NCBI GenBank assembly: GCA_028287285.1
Contig: JAQBPY010000142.1
Coordinates: forward strand, 1-58,063
Direction of reading: 5' to 3'
DNA from: Gemmatimonadota bacterium
GTDB taxonomy: Bacteria > Gemmatimonadota > Gemmatimonadetes > Gemmatimonadales > Gemmatimonadaceae
DNA length: 58,063 nucleotides
The notes beneath the pieces were generated by a model. That model had not been told where the DNA came from. It did not search any database and was given only the letters and a program-made list of their open reading frames with translations. Each line of letters opens with the position of its first letter. The first letter of the stretch is position 1. Position numbers and translations under genes: made by a program. Below are positions 38,773-47,997 of this stretch, piece after piece.

Positions 38773-39375
38773 TCAGCCCAGCCGCTTCGCCACTTCCCCC
38801 CAATTCACCACATTCCACCACGCCTTCATGTAATCCGGCCGGCGGTTCTGGTACTTGAGGTAGTACGCATGCTCCCACACGTCGAGCCCGAGAATGGGAT
38901 CGGGCTTGCCGTCCATGAGCGGGTTGTCCTGATTCGGCGAGCTCGAGATGGAAAGCGTGCCGCCATCATTGTTGAGCCACACCCAGCCAGAGCCGAATCG
39001 GCCGGCACCCGCGGCGGCAAACTGCTCCTTGAACTTCTCGAAGTCGCCGAACGCGCTGTTGATCGCGTCGGCGAGCTTGCCCTCGGGAGCGCCGCCGGCA
39101 TCCGGACCCATCACCTGCCAGAAGAGTGAGTGATTCCAGTGTCCGCCACCGTTGTTGCGGACCGCTCCGCGGATGGCGTCCGGAACGCTGCTCAGGTCAC
39201 GCAGCAATGCGTCGAGCGGTTTGTCCGCCAACTCCGGCGCCTTCTCGAGCGCTGCGTTCAGGTTAGTGACATACGCGTTGTGGTGCTTCCCGTGATGAAT
39301 CTCCATCGTCTGCGCATCGATGTGCGGCTCGAGGGCGTTCGATGCGTAGGGAAGGGGCGGAAGTGTGTGCGCCAT
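38773..39375 (-). CDS. sodA: Iron/manganese superoxide dismutase
   Basis: A 200-residue enzyme that dismutates superoxide. Metal ligands: His in [13 protein letters not shown], His in [12 protein letters not shown], and Asp/His in [32 protein letters not shown] and [15 protein letters not shown] are usual. No signal peptide, so cytoplasmic. ATG at 39375 gives the standard start ([20 protein letters not shown]). Confidence 0.97.
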   Translation of the reverse strand: MAHTLPPLPYASNALEPHIDAQTMEIHHGKHHNAYVTNLNAALEKAPELADKPLDALLRDLSSVPDAIRGAVRNNGGGHWNHSLFWQVMGPDAGGAPEGKLADAINSAFGDFEKFKEQFAAAGAGRFGSGWVWLNNDGGTLSISSSPNQDNPLMDGKPDPILGLDVWEHAYYLKYQNRRPDYMKAWWNVVNWGEVAKRLG

Positions 39376-39422
39376 GCGGGTCTCCAGGTTAGTTCGATCT
39401 CAAGGCGTGCGACGCAGCGTCG

Positions 39423-40055
39423 TCACGCGGTTTTCGCCTTCATGCGCTCACGCTGCCAGGAAATGAGGCCCGGCAGCAGCGAGAGGAAGATCACCACGAG
39501 AATGACTTTTTCGATGTGGCCCGCAATGCCGGGAAAGGCGCGTCCCACGAAATAGCCGATGAACAGCATCGACCAGATCCACGACACCGCTCCCAGCACG
39601 TTGTAGGCCGTGTAGCTCCGGAAATTCATTTTGGCCATTCCGGCCACCACAGGGACGAACGTCCGCACGATCGGCATGAAACGCGCAATGACGAGCGTCT
39701 TGCCGCCATGCTTCTCGTAGAACTCCTGTGCGCGAAACAAATGTTTCTTCTTGAACAACAGCGAATCATCGCGCGTGAACAGCTTGGGGCCCGTGTAATG
39801 CCCAATGGCGTAACCCACCGAATTGCCGACGATCGCGGCCACCGTGAGTATTGCGCCGAGGACCCACATGTTCAGCCCGAACTGTGATTGTGATGCGAGC
39901 AAGCCGGCCGTGACGAGCAGCGAATCGCCCGGAAGAAAGAAACCGACGAGCAACCCCGTCTCGGCGAAGATAATGGCGGCCAGGCCGATGTATCCGCCAA
40001 CCTGCACCAGATGGCGGACGTCCGTGAGCTGATGGAAAAGATCGAGAAGCGATTG
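39423..40055 (-). CDS. DedA-family membrane protein
   Basis: A 210-residue membrane protein. LAAIIFAETGLLVGFFLPGD and SLLVTAGLLASQSQFGL, then RFMPIVRTFVPVVAGMAKMN and the YTAYNVLGAVSWIWSMLFIG helix are hallmarks of DedA proteins, now known as lipid scramblase-like or flippase-related transporters important for membrane homeostasis. ATG at 40055 (MQSLLDLFHQLTDVRHLV) is the start; it overlaps the N-terminus of the divergent gene at 40011 by about 45 bases. Confidence 0.9.
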   Translation of the reverse strand, partial: QSLLDLFHQLTDVRHLVQVGGYIGLAAIIFAETGLLVGFFLPGDSLLVTAGLLASQSQFGLNMWVLGAILTVAAIVGNSVGYAIGHYTGPKLFTRDDSLLFKKKHLFRAQEFYEKHGGKTLVIARFMPIVRTFVPVVAGMAKMNFRSYTAYNVLGAVSWIWSMLFIGYFVGRAFPGIAGHIEKVILVVIFLSLLPGLISWQRERMKAKTA

Positions 40056-41186
40056 CATTGGCGTCGGCGGAAGAAAGACGGCGAGAGCGAGGGAAGTTCG
40101 ACACACGCTCAGGTCGGGTCAACGGGCGCGCTTCTCGTTTTCGCAACGAAAGTGGTGCTGGTGCTCCTCGTGGTGGGGTGGATGTGGACCATTGCGACCA
40201 CGGGAAGCCGCACCGCCGGCGCCAGTGAGCCAGGCGCGGCCGCGAAAATTGCGTCGGCGCTCACCAATACCGACGCGCCCACAGCCGCCTTTCTCACCGA
40301 CGCCTCCCTGCGCGCGCTCAGCGGCGAGCTGCGAGGCGCGAGCGGCAAGCTGCGCGCCCAGATCAAGCCTGCCGGCGAGCCGCTGGCGACGGATTCGACG
40401 TCGGCCGAAGGTGCAGTGAAGGTCGCGGAGTCGGATTCAAGCGGCTCCTCGGTGGCGCCGAGGGCCGGTGTCTGGAAGCTTGCCGTCGCCGTGGGAAATG
40501 CGCTTCGCCCAATCTCCGATTTCAGCCTGATCAGCATGCGCCCGCGCAGCGACAAACAGAACGGCCGGCTCGGCCAATATCTGCTCGGCAGCTGGCCCGG
40601 CGAAAATGGCCCGGTAAAGGCGCCAGCAAAGGCGCCCGGGTCGCGCTATCAGCCGCCGTCGGGCTTCATCGAGGTCACGCAGGACAATCAGGATACGCGC
40701 ATCTCGGACCACTTCAAGCTGCGCGATTTTCTCACGCACGATCAGGCGAACGTCTGGCCCAAGTATCTCGTGATCGAGATGCGCAACGTGGACAAGCTGG
40801 AGCTCGTGCTCTCCGACCTCGCGTCCCACGGCATCGACGTGAGCGGGGTGCGCGTCATGAGCGGCTTCCGCACGCCGCAATACAACAAGTCCGGCGGCGA
40901 CCCGAGCGGTCGAGCCGGTCTCAGCAGGCACATGTACGGAGATGCCGCCGACATCTACATCGACAACGACAGCAACGGCGCGATGGATGATCTGGATCAC
41001 GACGGGCGCGTGAGCATCAGTGACGCCCGGGTAATTCTCGCAGCGGTGGACCGGGTGGAGACGGCGCATCCCGAGCTCGTCGGGGGTGCAGGCGTGTATC
41101 CGGCCGAGTCTGGGCACGGACCTTTCATACATATCGACTCGCGCGGCTATCACGCCCGCTGGATCGGTTCAGGAGGAGGATCATGA
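40011..41186 (+). CDS. Membrane-anchored M15-type peptidase with EF-hand-like insert
   Basis: A 391-residue protein. After a basic cytoplasmic segment (KRLHWRRRKKDGESEG) comes one helix (LLVFATKVVLVLLVVGWMWT), then a ~170-residue low-complexity stem, then the peptidase domain (FKLRDFLTHDQANVWPKYLV, RVMSGFRTPQYNKSGGD, LSRHMYGDAADIYID with Zn ligands, and HGPFIHIDSRGYHARW with the last His). Between these sits an acidic loop (DNDSNGAMDDLDHDGRVSIS) resembling EF-hand or dockerin calcium sites. Related to DacB/YcbK-type peptidoglycan enzymes. ATG 40011 overlaps the divergent gene; a later start (ATG 40032 or TTG 40053) is possible. Confidence 0.8.
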   Translation: MADVRELMEKIEKRLHWRRRKKDGESEGSSTHAQVGSTGALLVFATKVVLVLLVVGWMWTIATTGSRTAGASEPGAAAKIASALTNTDAPTAAFLTDASLRALSGELRGASGKLRAQIKPAGEPLATDSTSAEGAVKVAESDSSGSSVAPRAGVWKLAVAVGNALRPISDFSLISMRPRSDKQNGRLGQYLLGSWPGENGPVKAPAKAPGSRYQPPSGFIEVTQDNQDTRISDHFKLRDFLTHDQANVWPKYLVIEMRNVDKLELVLSDLASHGIDVSGVRVMSGFRTPQYNKSGGDPSGRAGLSRHMYGDAADIYIDNDSNGAMDDLDHDGRVSISDARVILAAVDRVETAHPELVGGAGVYPAESGHGPFIHIDSRGYHARWIGSGGGS

Positions 41187-41617
41187 GCGAACATCGGCGG
41201 ACACAGGACGCGGCAGCAGCGGCGCCAGCGCGGAACCCCATCAATCGCATCGGACAGGCACTCGCGGACGACGTCATCGAGATTCCCGGCATTCGGCAGA
41301 GCGATCTCGAGCCGTACGTCGGCCTTCGGTATCTCTCCAAGCTGTTCAAGCTGATGGGCGTCATTCTCCTCCTGCTGCTGCTCGCGGAGGTCGTCACGGG
41401 GATGATGGCGCAGGGCACCGCGGCCATTGCCACCCTGCTGGGTGAGGCGAGCCGGCTCATCGTGCTCGCGGGCCTGCTCTGGGGCGTGGGCGACCTTGCC
41501 ATCCTCCTCATCGACGTCGGCCATGACGTTCGGGCGGGCCGCATCCTGCTCGCACGACAGACGCGGGAGCTGCACGGACCGTCCGTCGAAACAGAAATAC
41601 CAGGCTCGTCGCGGTAG
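41183..41617 (+). CDS. Membrane protein of unknown function, 144 aa
   Basis: The ATG at 41183 overlaps the peptidase stop (ATGA), so both are co-translated. Two membrane helices (LFKLMGVILLLLLLAEVVTG, LIVLAGLLWGVGDLAILLID) follow an N-terminal soluble part (IGQALADDVIEIPGIRQSDL). Possibly an accessory of the envelope peptidase. Family not recognised. Confidence 0.75.
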   Translation: MSEHRRTQDAAAAAPARNPINRIGQALADDVIEIPGIRQSDLEPYVGLRYLSKLFKLMGVILLLLLLAEVVTGMMAQGTAAIATLLGEASRLIVLAGLLWGVGDLAILLIDVGHDVRAGRILLARQTRELHGPSVETEIPGSSR

Positions 41618-41695
41618 CATTTCGCCCGTTGGGTACGATCGTTGCCTTGAGGGCGGCCGTAGAGACGTACCACACTCTCATCGAGGGACTCAATC

Positions 41696-41845
41696 ATGCT
41701 TTTCACCATCGCGATTATCCTGCTCATTCTGTGGCTGCTCGGCTTCCTCGTGTTCCCGGTCGCGGGCGGACTCATTCACATCCTGCTCGTCATCGCCCTG
41801 ATCATCATCGTGTATCGTCTGGTCACCGGGCAAAAGGTCACCTGA
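41696..41845 (+). CDS. Lmo0937-type small membrane protein, 49 aa
   Basis: A 49-residue protein that is almost entirely two membrane helices (MLFTIAIILLILWLLGFLVF, VAGGLIHILLVIALIIIVYR) joined by a PVAGG turn, matching the widespread lmo0937 family. GAGGG about nine bases before the ATG supports translation. Function unknown; often induced by stress in other bacteria. Confidence 0.8.
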   Translation: MLFTIAIILLILWLLGFLVFPVAGGLIHILLVIALIIIVYRLVTGQKVT

Positions 41846-41928
41846 CGGTGACCGCATCTCGCATCGGCCCGCGCGTGGGAGCACGCGGGCCGTTGCGCTG
41901 ACGTCGCAAGGCAGGCACACTCCGGCGC

Positions 41929-44517
41929 ATGACTGCGCGCCTGGACGAAATCCTTGTCGTTACCCACACGCACTGGGATCGCGAGTGGTATCACGCTGCC
42001 GAACGGTTTCGGCAGCGTTTGGTACGTCTGGTGGACGAGCTACTCGATGATCCGCCCACGAGCGGAGAGAGCTTTCTCCTCGATGGGCAGGCGGTACTGA
42101 TCGAGGACTACCTCGGCGTTCGTCCGGAGCGTGCGGCCGAGCTTTCATCATTGCTGCGCGACGGACGGCTCGAGGCCGGTCCGTGGTATGTGCTTGCCGA
42201 CGAGTTGATTCCGAGCGGCGAAGCGCTCGTGCGGAATCTGTCACTTGGCCGCGAAACCCTGGCGCGCCTGCGCGCAGACGCGCCGCCCGTGCTCTATTGT
42301 CCCGATTCGTTTGGCCATCCCGCCATTCTCCCGGAGCTTGCCGCCGGTTTTGGCTGTGAGCTGATTGTGCTCTGGCGCGGGTTTGGCGGCGCACGGTCTC
42401 CCGCCTGGGACGTCGTGCGCTGGCGCGGCCCGTCGGGCACAACGGTGCTCGTGTACCATTTACCCCCCGACGGATACGAATTCGGCAGTAGTTTACCGGT
42501 AAAGCAATCCGAAGCCGCTGGCAGATGGAGGAACATCGCGGAGACGTTGGCGCCGCGCGCCATGACGGGAACGGCACTGCTGCTCAACGGCGCCGATCAT
42601 CATGCCCGCCAGCGCGACCTTGGCGCTGCGATTGCCGCAGGCGGGCCGCGCGTGAAGACGGTCTCGCTTCGGAGTGCCGCTCGCTCGATCGTCAGCGCTG
42701 CTGCAGCGAGCACCCTCGAAGAGATCTCCGGCGAGCTGCGTGACTCTTACGGCTACGCGTGGACGCTGCAAGGTACGCTCGCCACTCGCGCTGCCCGGAA
42801 GCGGCGCAATGCACAGGCAGAGCGGGCGCTGGTCAACGATCTCGAGCCGTGGCTTGCGCTGTCCAATGATCGTGCGTCGCGCGCCTTGCTCGATGGCGCA
42901 TGGCGAACGCTCTTGCAGGCACATCCGCACGATACCTTGTGTGGGACCTCCGTTGACGCCGTGGCCGATGCCTTCGACATGCGGCTCGCGTCCGTGGAGG
43001 CGCAGGTTGACGAACTCCGGCGATATACGGTGCAGGCGTTGCTGAATCATGACGTCGATCGCGCTCGCACCACGCCGGCGGAATGGAAGCCTGCCGTCGT
43101 CGTCCGCAATGCGTCCGCCCGCCCGCGTGGTGGTGTTGTGGAGCTGGCACTCACGCACACGGCCGCGGACGTCGCCGTAGGGCCAGGGTCGGGCAACCGG
43201 CAGGGCGAGCGCCGGCCGGTTCCGGAATGGCGCGTGAATGATATGGCCATCCAGGTGCTTTCCACGAGTGAGCAGGTGGCGCTCACCGAGTCGCCGCGCG
43301 CGTATCCCGACGCCGACATTGTCACGGCGGCGCGCGCTGTTGGTTGGATACGACCGCTCGGCGCGTTCACGGTCTCCTCACATTTGCACGGCGGCACGCA
43401 CGTCGGCGCGATACCGAATCCTGTTAACGCAGCCGGGTTAACGGTCGACAACGGTCTTGTCCGCGTAAGCGTCAGCGAATCCGGGAATGTTCTGTTTGAA
43501 GATATCGAACGCGCTCGTCGTATCGAGCATGCCGTAACACTGGAGCGCGCGCGCGACGTGGGCGATCTCTACACGCCGGCCATTCGTGAGTCATTCACAC
43601 CACCAATTGTTCGACGTGTGCATCTCGTGCACCGTGGACCATTGCGCGCGGAAATCGCACTGGACTTCGACGTGAGCAGCGAGGGTGGCTCCTGTTGTGT
43701 GGCGGTACAGCTCGACGCTGACTCACGCGCCGTGAAAGTCGTGGTGACTGGCGACAACCGGGAGCGCGACCATCGCCTACGCGTCCGATTTGCCACCGGC
43801 CTGGGCGAAGCCGCTACCCTCGCCGATGCCGCGTTCCTGCCAGTCGAGCGTTCTCCACTTTCTGTGCGCGCAGAGGATCAAGCAATGGAGCATGTCGTTC
43901 CCGCCGCACCGTTGCACCGGTGGGTCGCGCGCTTCGCCGATGATGGGGGAGCCGTGCTCATTTCGGACGGCCTCGCCGAATATGAAAGCCTGGCTGGCGG
44001 AAGCATTGCCGTTACACTCGTGCGTGCCGTGGGGGAGCTCTCCCGCGCCGATTTGCCCGAGCGTCCGGGACATGCCGGCTGGCCGTCTCCAACCCCGCAG
44101 GCGCAGTCCATTGGATCATACGAGGCGCGCTTCGCATTGCAGCTGACAGGTCCTGATTCGCACGGTGTGCGCGACGAAATCAATCGCCTTGCAGAAGATG
44201 TACTCGTCCCCCTGGTTGGCGAAACGCTGCGCTCCAATCTTCGCGATGCATCTCTCGCTGGTGGACTCGAGCTCCGCGGCCCCGGTCTGCGCTTCAGTGC
44301 CGCCGCTCCCGCTCGGCGCGACGGCTGGCGTTTACTGCGATGCGTAAACATTCGCGACCACGATGTTCACGGCTCCTGGCATCTTGCGCGCCCAGTCGTT
44401 GAAGCCCAAAAAACACGTCTCGACGAGTGCACCATCTCGCCGCTCGAGGTTGTCGACAACGTCATTCATTTCTCTGCTGGCCCTCACGAGATCGTGACGG
44501 TCCTGCTGCGCTACTAG
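41929..44517 (+). CDS. GH38 alpha-mannosidase
   Basis: An 862-residue glycoside hydrolase family 38 enzyme. Zinc and active-site signature THTHWDREWYHAAERF at residue ~12; catalytic nucleophile Asp in VLYCPDSFGHPAILP (~126); LPPDGYEFG and ALLLNGADHHAR are further conserved points; later beta-domains (HRWVARFADDGGAVLISDG) are present. It removes alpha-mannose from oligosaccharides or glycoproteins. No signal peptide, so probably intracellular, acting on imported glycans. Converges on the dpp-type permeases. Confidence 0.93.
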   Translation: MTARLDEILVVTHTHWDREWYHAAERFRQRLVRLVDELLDDPPTSGESFLLDGQAVLIEDYLGVRPERAAELSSLLRDGRLEAGPWYVLADELIPSGEALVRNLSLGRETLARLRADAPPVLYCPDSFGHPAILPELAAGFGCELIVLWRGFGGARSPAWDVVRWRGPSGTTVLVYHLPPDGYEFGSSLPVKQSEAAGRWRNIAETLAPRAMTGTALLLNGADHHARQRDLGAAIAAGGPRVKTVSLRSAARSIVSAAAASTLEEISGELRDSYGYAWTLQGTLATRAARKRRNAQAERALVNDLEPWLALSNDRASRALLDGAWRTLLQAHPHDTLCGTSVDAVADAFDMRLASVEAQVDELRRYTVQALLNHDVDRARTTPAEWKPAVVVRNASARPRGGVVELALTHTAADVAVGPGSGNRQGERRPVPEWRVNDMAIQVLSTSEQVALTESPRAYPDADIVTAARAVGWIRPLGAFTVSSHLHGGTHVGAIPNPVNAAGLTVDNGLVRVSVSESGNVLFEDIERARRIEHAVTLERARDVGDLYTPAIRESFTPPIVRRVHLVHRGPLRAEIALDFDVSSEGGSCCVAVQLDADSRAVKVVVTGDNRERDHRLRVRFATGLGEAATLADAAFLPVERSPLSVRAEDQAMEHVVPAAPLHRWVARFADDGGAVLISDGLAEYESLAGGSIAVTLVRAVGELSRADLPERPGHAGWPSPTPQAQSIGSYEARFALQLTGPDSHGVRDEINRLAEDVLVPLVGETLRSNLRDASLAGGLELRGPGLRFSAAAPARRDGWRLLRCVNIRDHDVHGSWHLARPVVEAQKTRLDECTISPLEVVDNVIHFSAGPHEIVTVLLRY

Positions 44518-44575
44518 TGGGCTGTTACGCAAGTTGTGATAGCGCGCAGGACGACAACGTGACAATCCACCGTCG

Positions 44576-45400
44576 TTATCGTTCTCCCGCCAGCCGGTCT
44601 CGCCACGCGTCGCCAAGAATGGTCGTGGCAAGAACAGTGACGACCAGGGCAATACCTGGCGCCAGCGATACCCACGGCGCAACCACGAGCAGGTCTCGTC
44701 CCCCGGCAATCATGTTTCCCCAACTCGGTGCCGGCGGCTGGATGCCGAGCCCCAGGAACGACAGCCCGCTCTCCAGCAGGATCGCGTTTCCCACGCCAAG
44801 TGTCGTGGCAACCAATGCGGGTCCAATGGCATTTGGAATGACGTGACGAAAGAGGACGCGCGTGGAGCTTGCACCAAGTGCCGTTGCCGCCGGCACAAAT
44901 GGCCGGTGTCGCACGGCGATGACGTCCGCGCGAACCAGGCGGGCAATGCCCATCCACCCTGTGAGCGCGAGCACCACGAGAATCGTGGAGAAACCAGGTT
45001 GCCACAGCGCTACACCAACGAGTAACAACACGAGCCGCGGCAGCGCGAGGAGGACGTCGGCTGCACTCGTAACGGCACGGTCGACGAATCCACCCCGCCA
45101 GCCCGCAAACGCTCCGAGCACCGTACCCAGCAGGCCCGCCACCACAGAGCCAAGGAAGCCGACGAGCAGTGACAGACGCCCCGCGAGCATCATTCGCACG
45201 AGAAGGTCACGCCCGAATCTGTCCGTGCCGAGCAGGTGGAATTCTCCATGGAGGTCCCGTGCGAACGGCGCAATGAGGCGACGGGCGACGACATCATCGA
45301 TGCGCAGCGGGTCCCGGGACGCGAGCGCCGGTACCAGCACGACTGCCGTTGCGAGCGTGACCAGCACAACGAGCGCTGCGCGCTCGCTGCGCTTGCTCAC
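44576..45400 (-). CDS. Dpp/Opp-type ABC permease, second subunit
   Basis: A 274-residue permease. GTG at 45400 overlaps the stop of the first permease (GTGA). The N-terminal segment (HLLGTDRFGRDLLVRMMLAG) is the DppC/OppC signature; the EAA-like loop lies in ALGASSTRVLFRHVIPNAIG, and helices such as LLVGFLGSVVAGLLGTVLG are typical. The substrate (peptide or oligosaccharide) is not evident. No ATPase genes lie near. Confidence 0.9.
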   Translation of the reverse strand: MSKRSERAALVVLVTLATAVVLVPALASRDPLRIDDVVARRLIAPFARDLHGEFHLLGTDRFGRDLLVRMMLAGRLSLLVGFLGSVVAGLLGTVLGAFAGWRGGFVDRAVTSAADVLLALPRLVLLLVGVALWQPGFSTILVVLALTGWMGIARLVRADVIAVRHRPFVPAATALGASSTRVLFRHVIPNAIGPALVATTLGVGNAILLESGLSFLGLGIQPPAPSWGNMIAGGRDLLVVAPWVSLAPGIALVVTVLATTILGDAWRDRLAGER

Positions 45401-46398
45401 GCTCGCACCCGCGGGTCCGCCCACGGAAGCAGCGCTTCCGCGGCGAGGTTCGCGACGATCACCAGCGCCGCGAACATCGCCGCGCATCCCATCACCACCG
45501 GATAGTCTCGCGCGACAATCGACGTCACCATCAGCCGCCCCATGCCGGGCCACGCGAAGATCGTCTCCACGAACACCGAGCCCGCCACTGTGCCTGGCAA
45601 CGAAAGCGCGAACAGGGTAAGAATGGGCGCCCGTAGATTCGCGAGCAGGTGGTGCCGGTATACGCGTCCCTCACCCGCACCCTTCGCACGTGCCGTGCGC
45701 ATCCAGTCGGTGCCGCCGGCGTCGAGCGCGCTGGTGCGGACGTAGCGCGCCACCCCCCCGGCACCAATCGCCGCCAGCAGCGTAACGGGCAGGATGGAGT
45801 GCCGGACAAGGTCGGAGAGATGCGCCACGCCGTGAAGGTCGGCACCCGGAGTGGTCATGCCGATCGCCGGCAATCGCATCATGAGCGGCAGGCTCCACGA
45901 TGACGCGAGGTACGTGAAACAGGCAATCGCACCAAGTCCCAGCCAGTAGGCGGGTGATGCAGCGAGCAGCACGCTCGCGACAGTCAGCGTCGCGTCGAGG
46001 CGCGAGCCTCGTCGCGCGGCCTGGATCAGGCCAGCTGCAATGCCGATGAGGAACGACAGGAGGAGCGACGCACCGCCCAGTGCCACCGAGACCGGCAGCG
46101 CGTCTCCGATAGCCGATCGCACCGGCCGGCCATTGACGAAGCTTCCACCGAGATCGCCGTGCAGCAACGCACCGAGCCAGCGTGCATATTGCACGCCAGT
46201 TGACTGGTCGAGTCCGAGCTCCGCGCGCATGCGCACGGCATCGCTCGCACCGGCGCCGGCTGGAATCAGGAATGTGGTAGGATCACCCGGCGCGAGCCGG
46301 AGGAGCGCGAACGTGAGCGAGAGCACACACCAGAAGAGCAGCATGGCGCGACCGAACGCGCGCAACAGGGCAGGGGATCGCACGCGGTGATATCGCAT
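45397..46398 (-). CDS. Dpp/Opp-type ABC permease, first subunit
   Basis: A 333-residue permease. FGRAMLLFWCVLSLTFALLR and LAPGDPTTFLIPAGAGAS match the DppB N-terminus; GLDQSTGVQYARWLGALLHG and DLGGSFVNGRPVRSAIGDAL follow the family; the EAA-like loop lies in ARAKGAGEGRVYRHHLLANL. ATG 46398 overlaps the divergent binding-protein gene by 12 bases, so its start and that gene's start share sequence. Confidence 0.92.
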   Translation of the reverse strand: MRYHRVRSPALLRAFGRAMLLFWCVLSLTFALLRLAPGDPTTFLIPAGAGASDAVRMRAELGLDQSTGVQYARWLGALLHGDLGGSFVNGRPVRSAIGDALPVSVALGGASLLLSFLIGIAAGLIQAARRGSRLDATLTVASVLLAASPAYWLGLGAIACFTYLASSWSLPLMMRLPAIGMTTPGADLHGVAHLSDLVRHSILPVTLLAAIGAGGVARYVRTSALDAGGTDWMRTARAKGAGEGRVYRHHLLANLRAPILTLFALSLPGTVAGSVFVETIFAWPGMGRLMVTSIVARDYPVVMGCAAMFAALVIVANLAAEALLPWADPRVRA

Positions 46399-47997
46399 CG
46401 CGCGCGAGCGGCGTCAACGTCCGCGCTGCAGGTCCTCGTGGCGGCGCTCCTGATACTTGGCGTCGCGTCCTGCATCGCTCCGCAACGCGCGGGCGGAGTG
46501 CTCGTCATGGCCTCCGGTGCAGATCTCGAATCGGCAAATCCGTTGATCACGGTCCATCCATTGTCGCGCCAGGTGCAGCGCTACGCACTCTTCGTCACCC
46601 TCCTGCGCTACGATTCGGCCCTCACCCTGCAGCCATACCTGGCCAGGGACTGGTCTCTCGCTGCAAGTGGCATGCAACTCATGCTTCATCTATCGCATGA
46701 CCTTCAGTGGCACGACGGCCACGCTACGACCGCGCGCGACGCCGCGTTTACCCTTCTCGCCGCAAAGGATCCGCGCACCGGCTTTCCCCGTGCCTCCGAC
46801 CTTGCCACGCTCGACACAGCGATAGCGCTTGACGATACCACGCTTCTCCTTCGGTTTGCCGCAAGGCAAACGCGGATCCCGCTGATTCTCGCCGAGCTTC
46901 CATTGGTTCCGGCGCATCTATTGTCTGGTATTGCGCGCCGCGACATGCGTACGGCGCCATTCAATGATGCACCCGTCGGCAACGGCCCTTTCCGCTTCGT
47001 CTCGCGCCAGCGGGGCAGCCGGTGGACGTTCGCTCGCAACGCCAATTTCCCCGCGAGCCTCGGCGGTCCGCCCCTTTTGCCCGGTTTCGTCGTGGCCGTC
47101 GTTGATGAAGCGACCACGAAATTTGCGGGACTCGCGAGCGGCGAGCTCGACGTCGCTGGAATTTCGCCCACCATGGCCTCGCTCACGCAGCGGGACAAGA
47201 CGCTCGCATTGCTTTCGTATCCCGTGCTTTTCGGTACGGCGCTCTGCTTCAACACCACCCGTCCCCCATTCGACGACGTCAGGGTCAGGCGCGCCGTTGC
47301 GCGCTCCATCGACCGTGCACGCATCGTCAACATCGCGCTCGAGGGCTATGGGACTCCGGCAAGCAGTCCGGTCTCGCCCGACAATCCCGTTTCGTGGACG
47401 AGCGGTGCGCGGCCCGACACCATCGAAGCGGACGCACTACTTGATGCCGCGGGATGGCTGCGGGGCGCCGATGGAAAGCGCACGAAAGCGGGCAAGCCCC
47501 TTGCCGTCGAATTGCTCACCGTTGGCAGCGGAGACAACATCGCCGAGCAATTTGTGCAAAGCGATCTGGCCGCACGCGGTATCCGCATCACGGTTCGCCA
47601 AACGGAGATGGGCGCGTTCCTGACAGCGGCTCGTGCCACGAACAAGACGTTTGATGTCATGATAGCAGGCATTCCGGGTGACCTGTCGCTATCCTATGTG
47701 AGCGGAATGTTCAGCTCGTCGCAACGCGGCGGTACGCTCGATTACACAGGTTTTCATTCGCCGCTGCTCGACACCCTTCTCGCCACCGCCGCTTCGGCGC
47801 CGGATGGTCCGCCGCGCGATGCTGCGTGGAAGGACGTGCAGGTCATGCTGGATTCACTCGCCCCCGCCACGTGGCTCTACCACTCGCGCGGCGTTCAGGG
47901 ACTTTCTCGTCGCATACTCGGTGTGCACATGGATCTTCGCGGTGAGCTGGCCACACTTCATGATTGGCATTTCGCACCGCGAGGAGCGGGTCTGTGA
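46387..47997 (+). CDS. Family 5 solute-binding lipoprotein
   Basis: A 536-residue peptide/oligosaccharide-binding protein. Lipobox in LLILGVASCIAPQRAGG, so it is anchored outside the membrane. Family signs: GADLESANPLITVHPLSRQV, DLQWHDGHATTARDAAFTLL, APVGNGPFRFV, TTKFAGLASGELDVAGI, FNTTRPPFDDVRVRRAVARS. GTG at 46387. It would deliver ligand to the two divergently encoded permeases. Known relatives bind peptides or, in some thermophiles, sugars; the neighbouring GH38 and lyase genes make glycans a candidate. Confidence 0.88.
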   Translation: MISHRARAASTSALQVLVAALLILGVASCIAPQRAGGVLVMASGADLESANPLITVHPLSRQVQRYALFVTLLRYDSALTLQPYLARDWSLAASGMQLMLHLSHDLQWHDGHATTARDAAFTLLAAKDPRTGFPRASDLATLDTAIALDDTTLLLRFAARQTRIPLILAELPLVPAHLLSGIARRDMRTAPFNDAPVGNGPFRFVSRQRGSRWTFARNANFPASLGGPPLLPGFVVAVVDEATTKFAGLASGELDVAGISPTMASLTQRDKTLALLSYPVLFGTALCFNTTRPPFDDVRVRRAVARSIDRARIVNIALEGYGTPASSPVSPDNPVSWTSGARPDTIEADALLDAAGWLRGADGKRTKAGKPLAVELLTVGSGDNIAEQFVQSDLAARGIRITVRQTEMGAFLTAARATNKTFDVMIAGIPGDLSLSYVSGMFSSSQRGGTLDYTGFHSPLLDTLLATAASAPDGPPRDAAWKDVQVMLDSLAPATWLYHSRGVQGLSRRILGVHMDLRGELATLHDWHFAPRGAGL

